From: a bacterium
GTDB lineage: Bacteria; Chlamydiota; Chlamydiia; Chlamydiales; 2-12-FULL-49-11
Length of the DNA: 35,067 nt
Reading direction: 5' to 3'
Assembly: GCA_021847505.1 (NCBI GenBank)
Contig: JAJZEO010000010.1
Location: forward strand, 1-35,067
The notes beneath the pieces are model-generated. The model made no database searches. It saw only the letters and a program-made list of their open reading frames with translations, and had not been told where the DNA came from. The position numbers and the translations under genes are program-made. Positions within the stretch are counted from its first letter, which is position 1, and each line of letters opens with the position of its first letter. Positions 1-7,235 of this stretch are shown here, one piece after another.

Positions 1-90
1 GGAGGTTCTATTTTCTGCTTAGAATCTATTAGAAAAGAGTTCCTACCTAGATTATTCAATAAAGGAAGATGGCGCCAAGCGCACGAGTAG
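1..90 (+). CDS. possible 3' end of a gene entering from the left edge
   Basis: Frame 1 is open from the first base to a TAG at 88-90, giving 29 codons that end ...RWRQAHE. The composition (charged, no low complexity) is compatible with a protein C-terminus. The stop lies just before a strong hairpin at 111-138 that could end transcription from this side too. A frame this short can be open by chance, so the call is weak, and no product can be named. Confidence 0.25.
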   Translation, partial: GGSIFCLESIRKEFLPRLFNKGRWRQAHE

Positions 91-110
91 CCAACCGGGT
101 TTAAAAGGGT

Positions 111-138
111 GGTGGGGAGGAAAGATCTCCTCCCCACC
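111..138 (-). terminator. intrinsic terminator of the M20 amidohydrolase gene
   Basis: A perfect 10-bp GC-rich stem (GGTGGGGAGG at 111-120 pairs with CCTCCCCACC at 129-138) encloses an 8-nt loop. On the minus strand the stem lies 13 bases past the amidohydrolase stop and is followed by ACCCTTTTAAA. The plus-strand side has no T-run, so it best serves the minus-strand gene, although it could partly work in both directions. Confidence 0.6.
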
Positions 139-151
139 GATGGGCAAATTC

Positions 152-1390
152 TTAGAATGGAGTGCGTGAAGCCAGGAGTAACCAAAAAGCAACCCCATGC
201 TTTAGAGCTTCCTCGTTAGGATTAAACTTTGCAGTATGATGGTCTAGGCAGCCCTCTTGCCAGGCACCTAACACCCAGTAAGAGCCGGGCACCTTTTGCA
301 GATAATAAGCAAAGTCGTCACCTGCAAAACTTAAATCATCGGGCTCTACAGCAAATCCAATAGTATTGAGTGCATTAGTAACAAAACGGGTACTGCGGGG
401 ATCATTGATAAGAATTGGATAGCCATTGGTCACTTCGAATAAAGAAAGGGATGTGTTCACATATGAAGAGATGATTGATTCTACCTTCATTTTAACATGA
501 TTAATAAACTTCTCCTTCTTTTCATCGGTAAAGAAATTTCTCAGGGCAAAAACAATCTTAGCTTTATTGGGACGTATGTTAGTAGCCATCCCAGATTTTA
601 AAACACTAGGAACAAATACAAGCGGTTCGGAGGGTGGAAATAACAAGCGCTCAATTCCGCGAAGTTCAGTGATAATCGATGACATGACATCGATCGCATT
701 GGTTCCTAAAAATGGCGAAGCGACATGACCCCCTGTAGTCCCGACTTCTATTTCAATAATTGTAGGGTTGCATAACATCATACCTGGCTTAGAAAAGAAT
801 ACTCCAAGGGCATCCTTAGCTCCCACATGAAGGCCATATGCTGAGTTAATCCCATCGCAAACTCCATCTCTAACGAGAAGGGCTCCTCCTGATTTTTGTC
901 CCCCAACCTCCTCGGCTCTTTGAAAAACGAAGCGAATATTTGACTTAGGTGCAATCCAACCCTGGGCGATTGCCTTAAAAGCCGAAAGAAGCATTGCTGT
1001 GTGGCAATCGTGGCCACAAGCATGCATGACCCCATCGACTCTCGAAACATAGTCAAATTCGTTTGTTTCCTGAATAGGAAGAGCGTCTATATCAGCTCGA
1101 AAAAGGATTCTTGGAGAAAAATCATCGATGGTTAGATCAACCCAAATTCCACCTGCAGCTTCATGAACTGTAAAACTTAAACTTGAGTTTTTGATTGATG
1201 CTTCAAGTTCTCGTCTGATCAGAGAGAGTGTGCCCTCTTCTTCCCAAGACAATTCTGGATGCATGTGTAGTTCTCTTCGAATCATTACGGTATAAGAATC
1301 TAGGTGAGAAGAGGCTTTTCGAATCGCTTCAAGGATCTCCTTTAAAGATAAGCAGTTAGCTTCTTTTCCGGATCGTACAAGTGTCGTCAT
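152..1390 (-). CDS. M20-family metal-dependent amidohydrolase (hippurate/N-acyl amino acid hydrolase type)
   Basis: A 412-residue protein, the usual length for the M20D amidohydrolases that release amino acids from N-acyl or N-aromatic-acyl conjugates in the cytoplasm. Visible signatures in order are the N-terminal LHMHPELSWEE motif (41-51), FRADIDALP (97-105), the metal-binding HACGHDCH (123-130; Cys125, His127), catalytic Glu160-Glu161 in FQRAEEVGG, and near the C-terminus FAGDDFAYY and DHHTAKFNP. All expected metal and catalytic residues appear intact. The ATG start is supported by AAGG seven bases upstream, and a TTGCAA-N17-TAACAT promoter lies 42 bases upstream of the ATG. The upstream amino-acid carrier on the same strand suggests uptake plus hydrolysis of amino-acid derivatives, but the MITE-like element and the promoter separate the two genes. 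Substrate is unknown; auxin-conjugate-hydrolase-like activity is equally compatible. Confidence 0.85.
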   Translation of the reverse strand: MTTLVRSGKEANCLSLKEILEAIRKASSHLDSYTVMIRRELHMHPELSWEEEGTLSLIRRELEASIKNSSLSFTVHEAAGGIWVDLTIDDFSPRILFRADIDALPIQETNEFDYVSRVDGVMHACGHDCHTAMLLSAFKAIAQGWIAPKSNIRFVFQRAEEVGGQKSGGALLVRDGVCDGINSAYGLHVGAKDALGVFFSKPGMMLCNPTIIEIEVGTTGGHVASPFLGTNAIDVMSSIITELRGIERLLFPPSEPLVFVPSVLKSGMATNIRPNKAKIVFALRNFFTDEKKEKFINHVKMKVESIISSYVNTSLSLFEVTNGYPILINDPRSTRFVTNALNTIGFAVEPDDLSFAGDDFAYYLQKVPGSYWVLGAWQEGCLDHHTAKFNPNEEALKHGVAFWLLLASRTPF

Positions 1391-1431
1391 AGACTACCTT
1401 ATTCAGCCATTCATGAAGGAATTTTAAAGAA

Positions 1432-1460
1432 ATGTTAGCCAGATCTTTAAATTATTGCAA
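1432..1460 (-). promoter_or_regulatory. putative promoter of the M20 amidohydrolase gene
   Basis: Read on the minus strand, TTGCAA (1455-1460) is followed by a 17-bp spacer and TAACAT (1432-1437); each hexamer matches 4 of 6 bases of the housekeeping consensus. The predicted transcript starts near 1425 and gives a leader of about 35 nt containing the AAGG ribosome site. The -35 box ends six bases from the arm of the inverted-repeat element at 1467. Confidence 0.4.
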
Positions 1461-1466
1461 GTTGTT

Positions 1467-1641
1467 TATAGTGGTTTAAAAAGCAAATGACACTTAGTAC
1501 AAAGCATGCGCGCCTAATTTCCATTAGACCGAAGGTCTACGCCGAAGGAGGCGCCTGTTGAAGACAGCGCTGATGCAGGCGGATGAAAAGTAGGAGCCGC
1601 AGGCGATGTAATTAGTGTCATTTGCTTTTTAAAATACTATA
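1467..1641. mobile_element. MITE-like 175-bp element with 34-bp terminal inverted repeats
   Basis: The arms 1467-1500 and 1608-1641 are inverted copies of each other with four mismatches in 34 positions. They include a perfect 20-bp core (1475-1494 against 1614-1633). Each end begins or finishes with TA-rich sequence (TATAGT...ACTATA), as expected for insertion at TA. The 107-bp interior is GC-richer than its surroundings, is full of short GAAGG/AGGCG units, and contains a small hairpin (AGACC/GGTCT, 1526-1538). It encodes no protein. It lies between the APC carrier's stop (1649) and the amidohydrolase promoter, so as RNA it would also fold into a long hairpin at the carrier's 3' end. No transposase is present in the window; a non-mobile palindromic repeat is the alternative. 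Confidence 0.55.
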
Positions 1642-1648
1642 TAGGTGG

Positions 1649-3076
1649 CTATTCTTCAGTATAGCTGGAGACGTCCCAACGAGGCTTTTTGAACGCAGAA
1701 ATGATCAAAGGTATGGCGATCATTACAACGAGACCTACGATTAAAAAGGATTCAAAGAAAACAACAGAACCGACATTAATTTGAGCTGGGGGGACAAAGA
1801 CTAGGAAGATTGCAAAAAACGAAGAAATGACTCCTAGAGATGCAACAATCCACATTCCCTTATGTGGATGGGGAATTCGATAAGCCCTTGGAACATTCGG
1901 TCTAGAATATCTTAGTCGGATAGCCGCTAAAAACATCATGATATACATAACAAGATAAATCTGTGTGGATAATGCGCTTAAGATCCAATAGGAGCTGCTC
2001 AAATTGGGCATAGTAAGAAAAACCAATGAAGAAATAGTTACAATTATGCCTTGAAAGATCAGTAAGTTGGTAGGAACCCCTTTTTCATTAGTTACTTGAA
2101 AAATTGGCGGGAGATTTCCATGTACAGTGGTTGTGTATAGGGCTTTAACGGGCCCGATGATCCAAGAGTTAACTTCCGCAACAGCACCATAAACAAGGAG
2201 AATACCCATAATAGGCAGAATCCAGGAAACGTGGAATCTATCGAGAAAGACCTTAAGAGCGGCCATGAGCCCAGATACTAGGCTTATTTCTGACTTAGGA
2301 ATAACTATACCGATAGCAAGGGCTCCCAACATAAATAAAAAGAACGTAATGAGTGCGGCAAAAATAATGGCTCTGGGGTAGTTCTTTTGAGGGTTTTTGA
2401 CCTCTCCAGCATAACCAGATGAGACCTCAAGACCGGCAAAGGCTAAAAATAAACCCCCTAGAAATACGATGTTGTCGAATCTAGTGAGGTCTGGAGTCAC
2501 ACCTGCTAGATCAAATTGGATATTAGAGGGGTAACCAGCTAAGAGCCAAGCAAAACCCATAAGTATGAGCATTACCCCAGGAAAGAGAGTGCCAGAGATA
2601 ACCCCAATTGTACTAAACAAGCTCGATGCTTTGATCCCTAAAAAGTTAAGAATGGTCATTCCCCAAAATCCAATGAGCACAACGGATAATACGAAGTATT
2701 TGTTAGTAGCGAGGGGAGGGTAGAACACATAACCCAAAGTAGTGGCCACAAAGGCAAGAATTGCCGGATACCAAGTCACATTATGAACCCATTGCATCCA
2801 AATAGCAAAAAAGCCCCAAGTATCGCCAAAGGCTTCTCGAACCCATATATAGATTCCACCTGATTTAGGCCAACCTGTAGCCAGCTCTGCAGAAACTAAT
2901 GCGGTAGGTATTAAAAAACAGACTCCTACGACAAGAAAGTAAAAAATGGCACTATATCCATATTCAGCAACTAAGGGAAGATTCCTCAAACTGGCCATTA
3001 TCGAAACGTTTAACATTACGAGAATAAAGGTAGAGATCACACGTTTCGATTTTTTGCCTTTCGTATCAAGTTCCAA
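1649..3076 (-). CDS. APC-superfamily amino-acid transporter, GadC/AdiC antiporter-like
   Basis: A 475-residue integral membrane protein with about twelve hydrophobic segments spread over its whole length. The first helix region (SIMASLRNLPLVAEYGYSA) and the segment SAELATGWPKSGGIYIW (63-79) resemble the glutamate:GABA and arginine:agmatine antiporters of the APC family, including the GW..SGG signature of helix 2-3. It should exchange an amino acid across the inner membrane; the substrate cannot be read. The extended C-terminal plug seen in GadC is not evident. The start is TTG at 3074-3076, chosen because AAGGAG lies six bases upstream and no in-frame ATG fits as well. A 3' terminator other than the inverted-repeat element was not found. 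Confidence 0.85.
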   Translation of the reverse strand: MELDTKGKKSKRVISTFILVMLNVSIMASLRNLPLVAEYGYSAIFYFLVVGVCFLIPTALVSAELATGWPKSGGIYIWVREAFGDTWGFFAIWMQWVHNVTWYPAILAFVATTLGYVFYPPLATNKYFVLSVVLIGFWGMTILNFLGIKASSLFSTIGVISGTLFPGVMLILMGFAWLLAGYPSNIQFDLAGVTPDLTRFDNIVFLGGLFLAFAGLEVSSGYAGEVKNPQKNYPRAIIFAALITFFLFMLGALAIGIVIPKSEISLVSGLMAALKVFLDRFHVSWILPIMGILLVYGAVAEVNSWIIGPVKALYTTTVHGNLPPIFQVTNEKGVPTNLLIFQGIIVTISSLVFLTMPNLSSSYWILSALSTQIYLVMYIMMFLAAIRLRYSRPNVPRAYRIPHPHKGMWIVASLGVISSFFAIFLVFVPPAQINVGSVVFFESFLIVGLVVMIAIPLIISAFKKPRWDVSSYTEE

Positions 3077-3172
3077 AATTGGCTCCTTTTTCTTGTTTTT
3101 TATGGATATGAATAAGTGAATTAAAATAAAGAGGTTCTTTAAGCTTCTCTACTTAAGCAAACTAGAGATTGT

Positions 3173-3565
3173 TTAATAAAGGTCTTTATTTTTGACTAGC
3201 CATTGGACGATCTCCGATGACTCATACATGGCTTTCCCGTTAATGACAATACAAGGAACCTGTTTTTTTCCCCCAATTTTGATCAATTGATCGACAAAAC
3301 GTTTGTCTTGGGAAACATCGATGATCTCAATAGTTTTCCCTAGCTGATTAAGTGCGGATAATACCTTCTTGCAATAGGGGCATGCTGGGTTAATATATAG
3401 AACTATTGAATGGATTTTCTTATTTGATTTTTTTTCGATAGCTGCAGTTTTTTGCACTTTCCTATCATGGTCTGAGAATACGTTTTTCTGCGCTGCATTT
3501 CCCTCGGTAAATAGACAATTCAAACTTACAACAGTTGCCAATACACAAGTAGAAAACAGTCTCAT
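3173..3565 (-). CDS. exported glutaredoxin with CPYC active site
   Basis: A 130-residue protein consisting of a signal peptide (about 1-25, MRLFSTCVLATVVSLN then ...GNAAQ), a charged linker, and a glutaredoxin domain. The domain shows the CPYC redox motif (Cys62, Cys65), the cis-proline loop QVPCIVING (102-110) and the C-terminal GKAMYESSEIV helix start. The frame stays open upstream to an ATG at 3664, but the ATG at 3565 is preferred. It has GAAGGTG five bases upstream and starts exactly at a signal sequence. Classical CPYC glutaredoxins are cytosolic and glutathione-dependent, so export is unusual; a role in envelope disulfide chemistry is inferred. It has no close operon partner and is followed by the carrier gene after about 96 bases. 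Confidence 0.8.
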   Translation of the reverse strand: MRLFSTCVLATVVSLNCLFTEGNAAQKNVFSDHDRKVQKTAAIEKKSNKKIHSIVLYINPACPYCKKVLSALNQLGKTIEIIDVSQDKRFVDQLIKIGGKKQVPCIVINGKAMYESSEIVQWLVKNKDLY

Positions 3566-4025
3566 AAAAACACCTTCGAAGAATGAAAGTACAAATGTTA
3601 TACGATGTTCGTTTTTCTTTTCTACACTTTCAATTTTTAGCTCACCACAATAGTTCGCAAACATTGCAAGCTAAGCAGGTTAAGGTAAAGTTTTTAAAAT
3701 AACACTTCATTGTTTTGCCGCAACAATCATATATTGAGCCACTTAGGTGCGATTGTTTTTGTTAACAAAATGTTAATTAACGGTTTTTTGTTCTCGAAAG
3801 AATAAAAAACAAAAAATATTTCATTTTTTTCTAATTAAAAAACTGCCTCCACAGGTATATTTGAATTTGATTTTTCCGAATTGCTTTATTGCAATTAGTT
3901 TAAAAATGTAAAATATTTTTACTAATTTATTTTCAGATTTGTATAGTCCGAATTAAGGAAGTCATGGATTCAGCCTAGAACTTTCCTGGTTTCTTTAGAC
4001 ATGGTAACTCAGAACGGGAGTGGAT
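3566..4025. other. 460-bp AT-rich divergent intergenic region (glutaredoxin / hctB)
   Basis: No coding frame with a ribosome site was found here. The region is strongly AT-rich with A/T runs, and CCGAATT occurs twice (near 3876 and 3948). The only plausible -10 element for hctB is TATAGT at 3942-3947, with a poor -35 (TTACTA) 17 bases upstream, which would give a leader of about 70 nt. The length suggests that regulatory information for the developmentally controlled hctB lies here, but no specific operator could be recognised. Confidence 0.5.
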
Positions 4026-4490
4026 ATGCCAGCCAAAAGAAGAAGGACACACAAGGCAGCTGCACCAGCAATGGATGCTGCTCATGTTAGTCCAGTAAAA
4101 AGAAAAAGACGAAGAAGAGCTGCACGCAAGACTGCGTCTGTAGCTAAAAAGTCTGTACGACGAAAGTCTACAGCAAAACGAAGAACTGCTAAAAAAGCCT
4201 CTACAAAGAGACGTAAAGCAACTTCAAGACGTAAGACCGCTAGAAAAGCCTCTACAAAGAGACGTAAAGCAGGTACAAAACGTAAAACTGCGAAAAGAAG
4301 AACTGCAAAAAGCAAAGCTTCTAAGCGAAAAAGTCCTCGTAGGAGAAAAGCTAAAAAAGCTTCTCCAACAAGACGAAAAGCAAAAAGAACATCTCGTAGA
4401 AAATCTGCAAGAAAAGCTGCTCCAAGAAAAGCATCTAAACGCAGAACTGCAAGACGAACAACTCGCAGAAAAACAGCTAAAAGAAAATAA
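4026..4490 (+). CDS. hctB: histone H1-like DNA-condensing protein Hc2
   Basis: A 154-residue protein made almost only of Lys, Arg, Ala, Thr and Ser in irregular 5-6-residue units such as KRRTAKKAS and TKRRKA. This is the hallmark of chlamydial Hc2, which compacts the chromosome when replicating bodies turn into infectious elementary bodies. ATG 4026 is chosen because GGGAG lies five bases upstream; the frame also allows a GTG at 4020, but that would overlap the ribosome site. The coding sequence contains a perfect 28-bp direct repeat with a 51-bp period (17 codons), showing growth by tandem duplication, as known for length-variable hctB alleles. A terminator hairpin follows at 4520-4540. Other lysine/arginine-rich histone-like proteins are the alternative, but the SET gene in the same window supports a chlamydial origin. 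Confidence 0.9.
   Translation: MPAKRRRTHKAAAPAMDAAHVSPVKRKRRRRAARKTASVAKKSVRRKSTAKRRTAKKASTKRRKATSRRKTARKASTKRRKAGTKRKTAKRRTAKSKASKRKSPRRRKAKKASPTRRKAKRTSRRKSARKAAPRKASKRRTARRTTRRKTAKRK
4193..4271 (+). repeat. 51-bp-period direct repeat inside hctB
   Basis: Positions 4193-4220 and 4244-4271 are identical over 28 bases. Both encode the peptide KASTKRRKA, and the offset is 51 bases, an exact multiple of three. Slippage or unequal exchange here would change the protein length by 17 residues without shifting the frame. Confidence 0.85.
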
Positions 4491-4508
4491 CCATTTTCTT
4501 TTAACGAC

Positions 4509-5114
4509 TTAACTGTCGCAGGCAAGCCATTGGCTTGCCTGTTTTGCTTCTATTGAGATTTCATCGATCGATTTGCGGGAATTGGGTTTTTCACGAGCTC
4601 GAAGCTTTTCGCTTAAGTTTTCTATGTTTCCACATACTCCCAAAGCGGCCATTGCTTCTACTTTGTAATTGTCTCCAAGTTGAAATTTGGCCTTTGCTCG
4701 TTCGTAATCAAAACCTGCCATTCCATGAAGGGGGGTGTTTCTTCTTGAAGCTTCAAGGGTCATAAAACCCCATGCGGCACCTGTATCAAACGATTGGTTG
4801 CCTGTATCTCTACCTTGGTCATCGATTCGTCTGGAGAGTATCAGAAAAAGAACAGATGCGTTTTTCACCCATTCTTGATTGCTAGGCACTAATAATTCAA
4901 ACAAAAGGTCCCACTCGTCTGTTTCTCGATGAGCATAGATAAAGCGCCATGGTTGGCTGTTACCATTTGAAGGGGCTAGCCTAGCTGCTTCTAGAATTGG
5001 CAATAAGGCTTCCTGTTTGATCTTCTCTCCTGTAAATGCTCGGGGAGACCAGCGCTCTGCGATGAGTGGGGAAATATCGTACTGAATATTTCGCGCAGTA
5101 TAAATTTCCTTCAT
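4509..5114 (-). CDS. nitroreductase-family FMN oxidoreductase
   Basis: A 201-residue protein of the FMN-dependent nitroreductase fold, which uses NAD(P)H to reduce nitro compounds, quinones or flavins in the cytoplasm. Family features are the N-terminal RWSPRAFTGEKI segment (21-32), in which Arg residues contact FMN phosphate. The ARLAPSNGNSQPWRFI block (44-59) binds flavin, and GAAWGFMTLEA lies mid-protein. Towards the end comes the MAALGVCGN segment, where related proteins have the (A/G)xxxG loop. It begins with ATGA overlapping the stop of the PAP2 gene by four bases, so translation is probably coupled. Its last codons contain the hctB terminator hairpin on the opposite strand. The physiological substrate is unknown. 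Confidence 0.85.
   Translation of the reverse strand: MKEIYTARNIQYDISPLIAERWSPRAFTGEKIKQEALLPILEAARLAPSNGNSQPWRFIYAHRETDEWDLLFELLVPSNQEWVKNASVLFLILSRRIDDQGRDTGNQSFDTGAAWGFMTLEASRRNTPLHGMAGFDYERAKAKFQLGDNYKVEAMAALGVCGNIENLSEKLRAREKPNSRKSIDEISIEAKQASQWLACDS
4520..4540 (+). terminator. hctB intrinsic terminator, inside the nitroreductase 3' end
   Basis: AGGCAAGCC (4520-4528) pairs with GGCTTGCCT (4532-4540) across a three-base loop, followed by GTTTTGCTTCT. The stem starts 30 bases after the hctB stop. It also encodes residues ASQWLA near the end of the convergent nitroreductase, so the same bases serve as terminator and codons. Confidence 0.6.
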
Positions 5115-5719
5115 CGAATCACCTCGAATAGCTGATTAATGAGTGCTTCGTGTTTATTTGTAAGGAGAATGACTATTGTCGTTACCCCTTCCCCAATAAG
5201 AGCTCCCACTAAAAGATCGCTGATGAAGTGCTTTTGGAGAATCAATCTGGATAATGCAATCATGATGACAAATCCTACCATGGGCCACTTCCATTTATCT
5301 CCTAAGAACATCATTGCTAAAATCATTAAGGCACAAGCTACAGCCATATGACTCGAGGGAAATGATCTAAAACCGCTGCCAAAATTACCGAAGGCAAACC
5401 CAGAGAACCCCTCATTGATGAGCAGACCGGGTCTTGCTCTTGCAACTGTAAGCTTTAGAACTCCACAAACAAACATAATAAATCCAATCGATAGAGCATA
5501 TTGAAACATGAGCATTGAGTAATCTCGGGTACGCTCACTAAAGCGGGAAATAACGAAGCCGCTACAGGATAGAATGAGATGCAATTCTGGGAGCGAAAGG
5601 TTTGTATAGTAACGGCAAATGGACCTTAAAAGAGAGAACTTATCGAAAAAATAGGCCGCGGGTAGATCTAACCAAAGAAAAGAAAGAAAGGCGATGATAA
5701 GGACTACAACCGAGTACAT
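5111..5719 (-). CDS. PAP2-family membrane phosphatase
   Basis: A 202-residue polytopic membrane protein with the three-part acid-phosphatase signature of the PAP2 superfamily. The parts are KX6RP at Lys89-Pro97 (KLTVARARP), the PSxH motif SFPSSHMA (119-126, His124), and SRX5HX3D (Ser157 to Asp168, His164). These enzymes remove phosphate from lipids such as phosphatidic acid, phosphatidylglycerol phosphate, undecaprenyl diphosphate or lipid A on the outer face of the inner membrane. The motif's second residue is Ser rather than Gly, which is common. It overlaps the upstream 105-residue gene by 16 bases and the downstream nitroreductase by four, so it sits in the middle of a coupled operon. Which lipid is used cannot be told from sequence. 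Confidence 0.85.
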   Translation of the reverse strand: MYSVVVLIIAFLSFLWLDLPAAYFFDKFSLLRSICRYYTNLSLPELHLILSCSGFVISRFSERTRDYSMLMFQYALSIGFIMFVCGVLKLTVARARPGLLINEGFSGFAFGNFGSGFRSFPSSHMAVACALMILAMMFLGDKWKWPMVGFVIMIALSRLILQKHFISDLLVGALIGEGVTTIVILLTNKHEALINQLFEVIR

Positions 5720-6021
5720 TGCTCGGAGTCTATCCTAGGCTCCTTTTTATCGACAAGGGGTTTCATCTCGATCCATTCATGTTTTTTAGGTCCTTTTCCG
5801 AACCCCAAGAAATTAAGAAGAGAGTTTTTCTGTGATTCTAAGGAAAATTGAGACCCTTCTTGATCTAGGTAGGATTGGGGAGCAATAAATCTCAACATAT
5901 GCAAGGAGAAGCCCAAAACGGCGAGGGAGATAATTGGAATTGTAGGGGCCGCTATGTATGCAAGTGCTAGGGTTAATGCCCCTGTAAGAATGGCTAAAAC
6001 TCCTACAATGTGAATTTGCAA
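5704..6021 (-). CDS. small membrane protein of unknown function, PAP2 operon
   Basis: A 105-residue protein with a hydrophobic N-terminal half: residues about 5-30 and 28-47 form one or two membrane helices. The second half is polar and charged, starting after FIAPQSYLDQEG and ending KKEPRIDSEQCTRL. It is not recognised. The only available start is TTG at 6019-6021, because an in-frame TAA (the stop of the preceding gene) lies just upstream; AAAAAGG directly before it serves as a poor ribosome site. The gene is squeezed between the 338-residue membrane protein (15-base gap) and the PAP2 gene (16-base overlap), which argues that it is real and co-translated. A cytoplasmic tail function or an accessory role to the phosphatase is only a guess. 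Confidence 0.6.
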   Translation of the reverse strand: MQIHIVGVLAILTGALTLALAYIAAPTIPIISLAVLGFSLHMLRFIAPQSYLDQEGSQFSLESQKNSLLNFLGFGKGPKKHEWIEMKPLVDKKEPRIDSEQCTRL

Positions 6022-6036
6022 TGCCTTTTTTGTTTG

Positions 6037-7053
6037 TTAGCATAATTCAAAATAGAGACGGTGACTGGTCTCCTCCAACATATCGAGTTTTATACCACCT
6101 TTCCCAACATAAGGTAGAAAATGTTCATGGTGATCCTTTAGCTTCGTGGCCATTGAAGTTCCAATTCTACGAGAAAGCTTTTCAAGTTTTCCTTTTTCCA
6201 TAAGAGCTAAATATTCATTTCTAGCTTCTCTCATATCCGATTCACGGTCTAGCGATTTTGTTTCAAGCTGTGTAAGAGTTCGAGAGTTTACCCATGCATA
6301 GTCTTCAAGAGACAAGGTCAGGTAGTCATTGCAAAGCTTTTGGATCTTTCGCTCTAAAAGAATAACCCTAGCTAATTTTAATTGTCGTTCAAAAATAGGG
6401 ATCGAAGAGGTCTCTTTAGTCCCCTTCTTTAGAACTTGTTGAAGTTTATCAAAGTACTCTTTGCCAAGATGTTTTTCTATTGTTTCTCTGTTCTCATTGA
6501 TTCCTTTACAAATCTGCTTGATGTTCAAGGATAGGCTCTTTTTTTCATCAAATTTGAACAAGAGTAGAAGTTTGGAAATCTCTTTTTCTGAAAGGTCGCT
6601 CTTTATTTGTAGAATTTTAACTAATCTGTAGAGTTCTAGACTTAATTCAATGAGAACAAAAACCTCACCCAAGATAAGCGAGGAGAGAGAAAGAACCACC
6701 ATAAACAAAAAGAAAATAACAACACCTTCTATGGAATGAGCCATAGCCAGGGGTAGCCCTAGAAGCCTTAAGACTGATTCAATTGTAGCTTCAAAATCGA
6801 AATGCTTATGGGCTGAAATACCACGTTTGATCCAGCAATAGAAATTATAGCTCCCTAGAAGAAGGTGACTAACCCCAAGGCTTAATACACTTGAAATGGT
6901 ATTGCCGCCAATCCTAGTGGGAGTGACCTCCTCGATCAGAAGCACATTCTCAGCAGGATCTACGGATTGATCCTGCATGGGGCTAGGGTGCTTTTGAGCC
7001 AGATCAAAGTCTATCCCATAGTTCACAAGGGCATATGGGCTTCTTACGTCCAT
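6037..7053 (-). CDS. lineage-specific membrane protein with long helical C-terminal half
   Basis: A 338-residue protein that I do not recognise. Residues 1-45 are polar and begin MDVRSPYALVNYG. A hydrophobic zone follows, with helices at about 50-74 and about 92-140 (including a near-continuous FFLFMVVLSLSSLILG stretch). Residues 145-330 are highly charged with heptad-like Leu/Ile spacing and predicted to be helical or coiled coil. The layout (short polar head, bilobed membrane region, cytosol-facing helical tail) resembles chlamydial inclusion-membrane and other type III substrates, but there is no direct proof. ATG 7053 has AAGGACCGTT before it, a good ribosome site. It leads the four-gene operon ending with the nitroreductase, although its link to those housekeeping-like genes is unclear. 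Confidence 0.7.
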   Translation of the reverse strand: MDVRSPYALVNYGIDFDLAQKHPSPMQDQSVDPAENVLLIEEVTPTRIGGNTISSVLSLGVSHLLLGSYNFYCWIKRGISAHKHFDFEATIESVLRLLGLPLAMAHSIEGVVIFFLFMVVLSLSSLILGEVFVLIELSLELYRLVKILQIKSDLSEKEISKLLLLFKFDEKKSLSLNIKQICKGINENRETIEKHLGKEYFDKLQQVLKKGTKETSSIPIFERQLKLARVILLERKIQKLCNDYLTLSLEDYAWVNSRTLTQLETKSLDRESDMREARNEYLALMEKGKLEKLSRRIGTSMATKLKDHHEHFLPYVGKGGIKLDMLEETSHRLYFELC

Positions 7054-7235
7054 AACGGTCCTTAATTAAATCTTTATAATTATAACAAAGTTTCAAATAA
7101 AGACACATTGGTAATCTTTTTTTAAAGTAGAGAGAGGGGCCGGAATTACGTAAAACCTTCTTTCTTTGACTCTGGCACATTTTAAAATAAAGATTTTATA
7201 GTAAATAAATCAAATAGTTACTATAGTATACCCCA

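Noticed and set aside
778-1056. Open frame overlapping the M20 amidohydrolase on the same strand
   Set aside because: It lies fully inside the amidohydrolase in another frame and has no recognisable domain or ribosome site.
3684-3954. Sigma-28 promoter for hctB
   Set aside because: TAAAGTTT occurs at 3686-3693, but no GCCGATAA-like -10 lies 11-12 bases after it, and the CCGAATT sites lack a matching -35.
4082-4525. 147-codon open frame antisense to hctB
   Set aside because: It is the Leu/Ala/Phe-rich complement of Lys/Arg/Ala codons, an artefact of hctB composition, with no ribosome site.
7054-7235. Clear promoter for the EgtB-like/SOD operon
   Set aside because: TTGACT (7166) has no -10 at a proper distance, and the TATAGT copies (7198, 7222) have no usable -35 or lie too close to the ATG.
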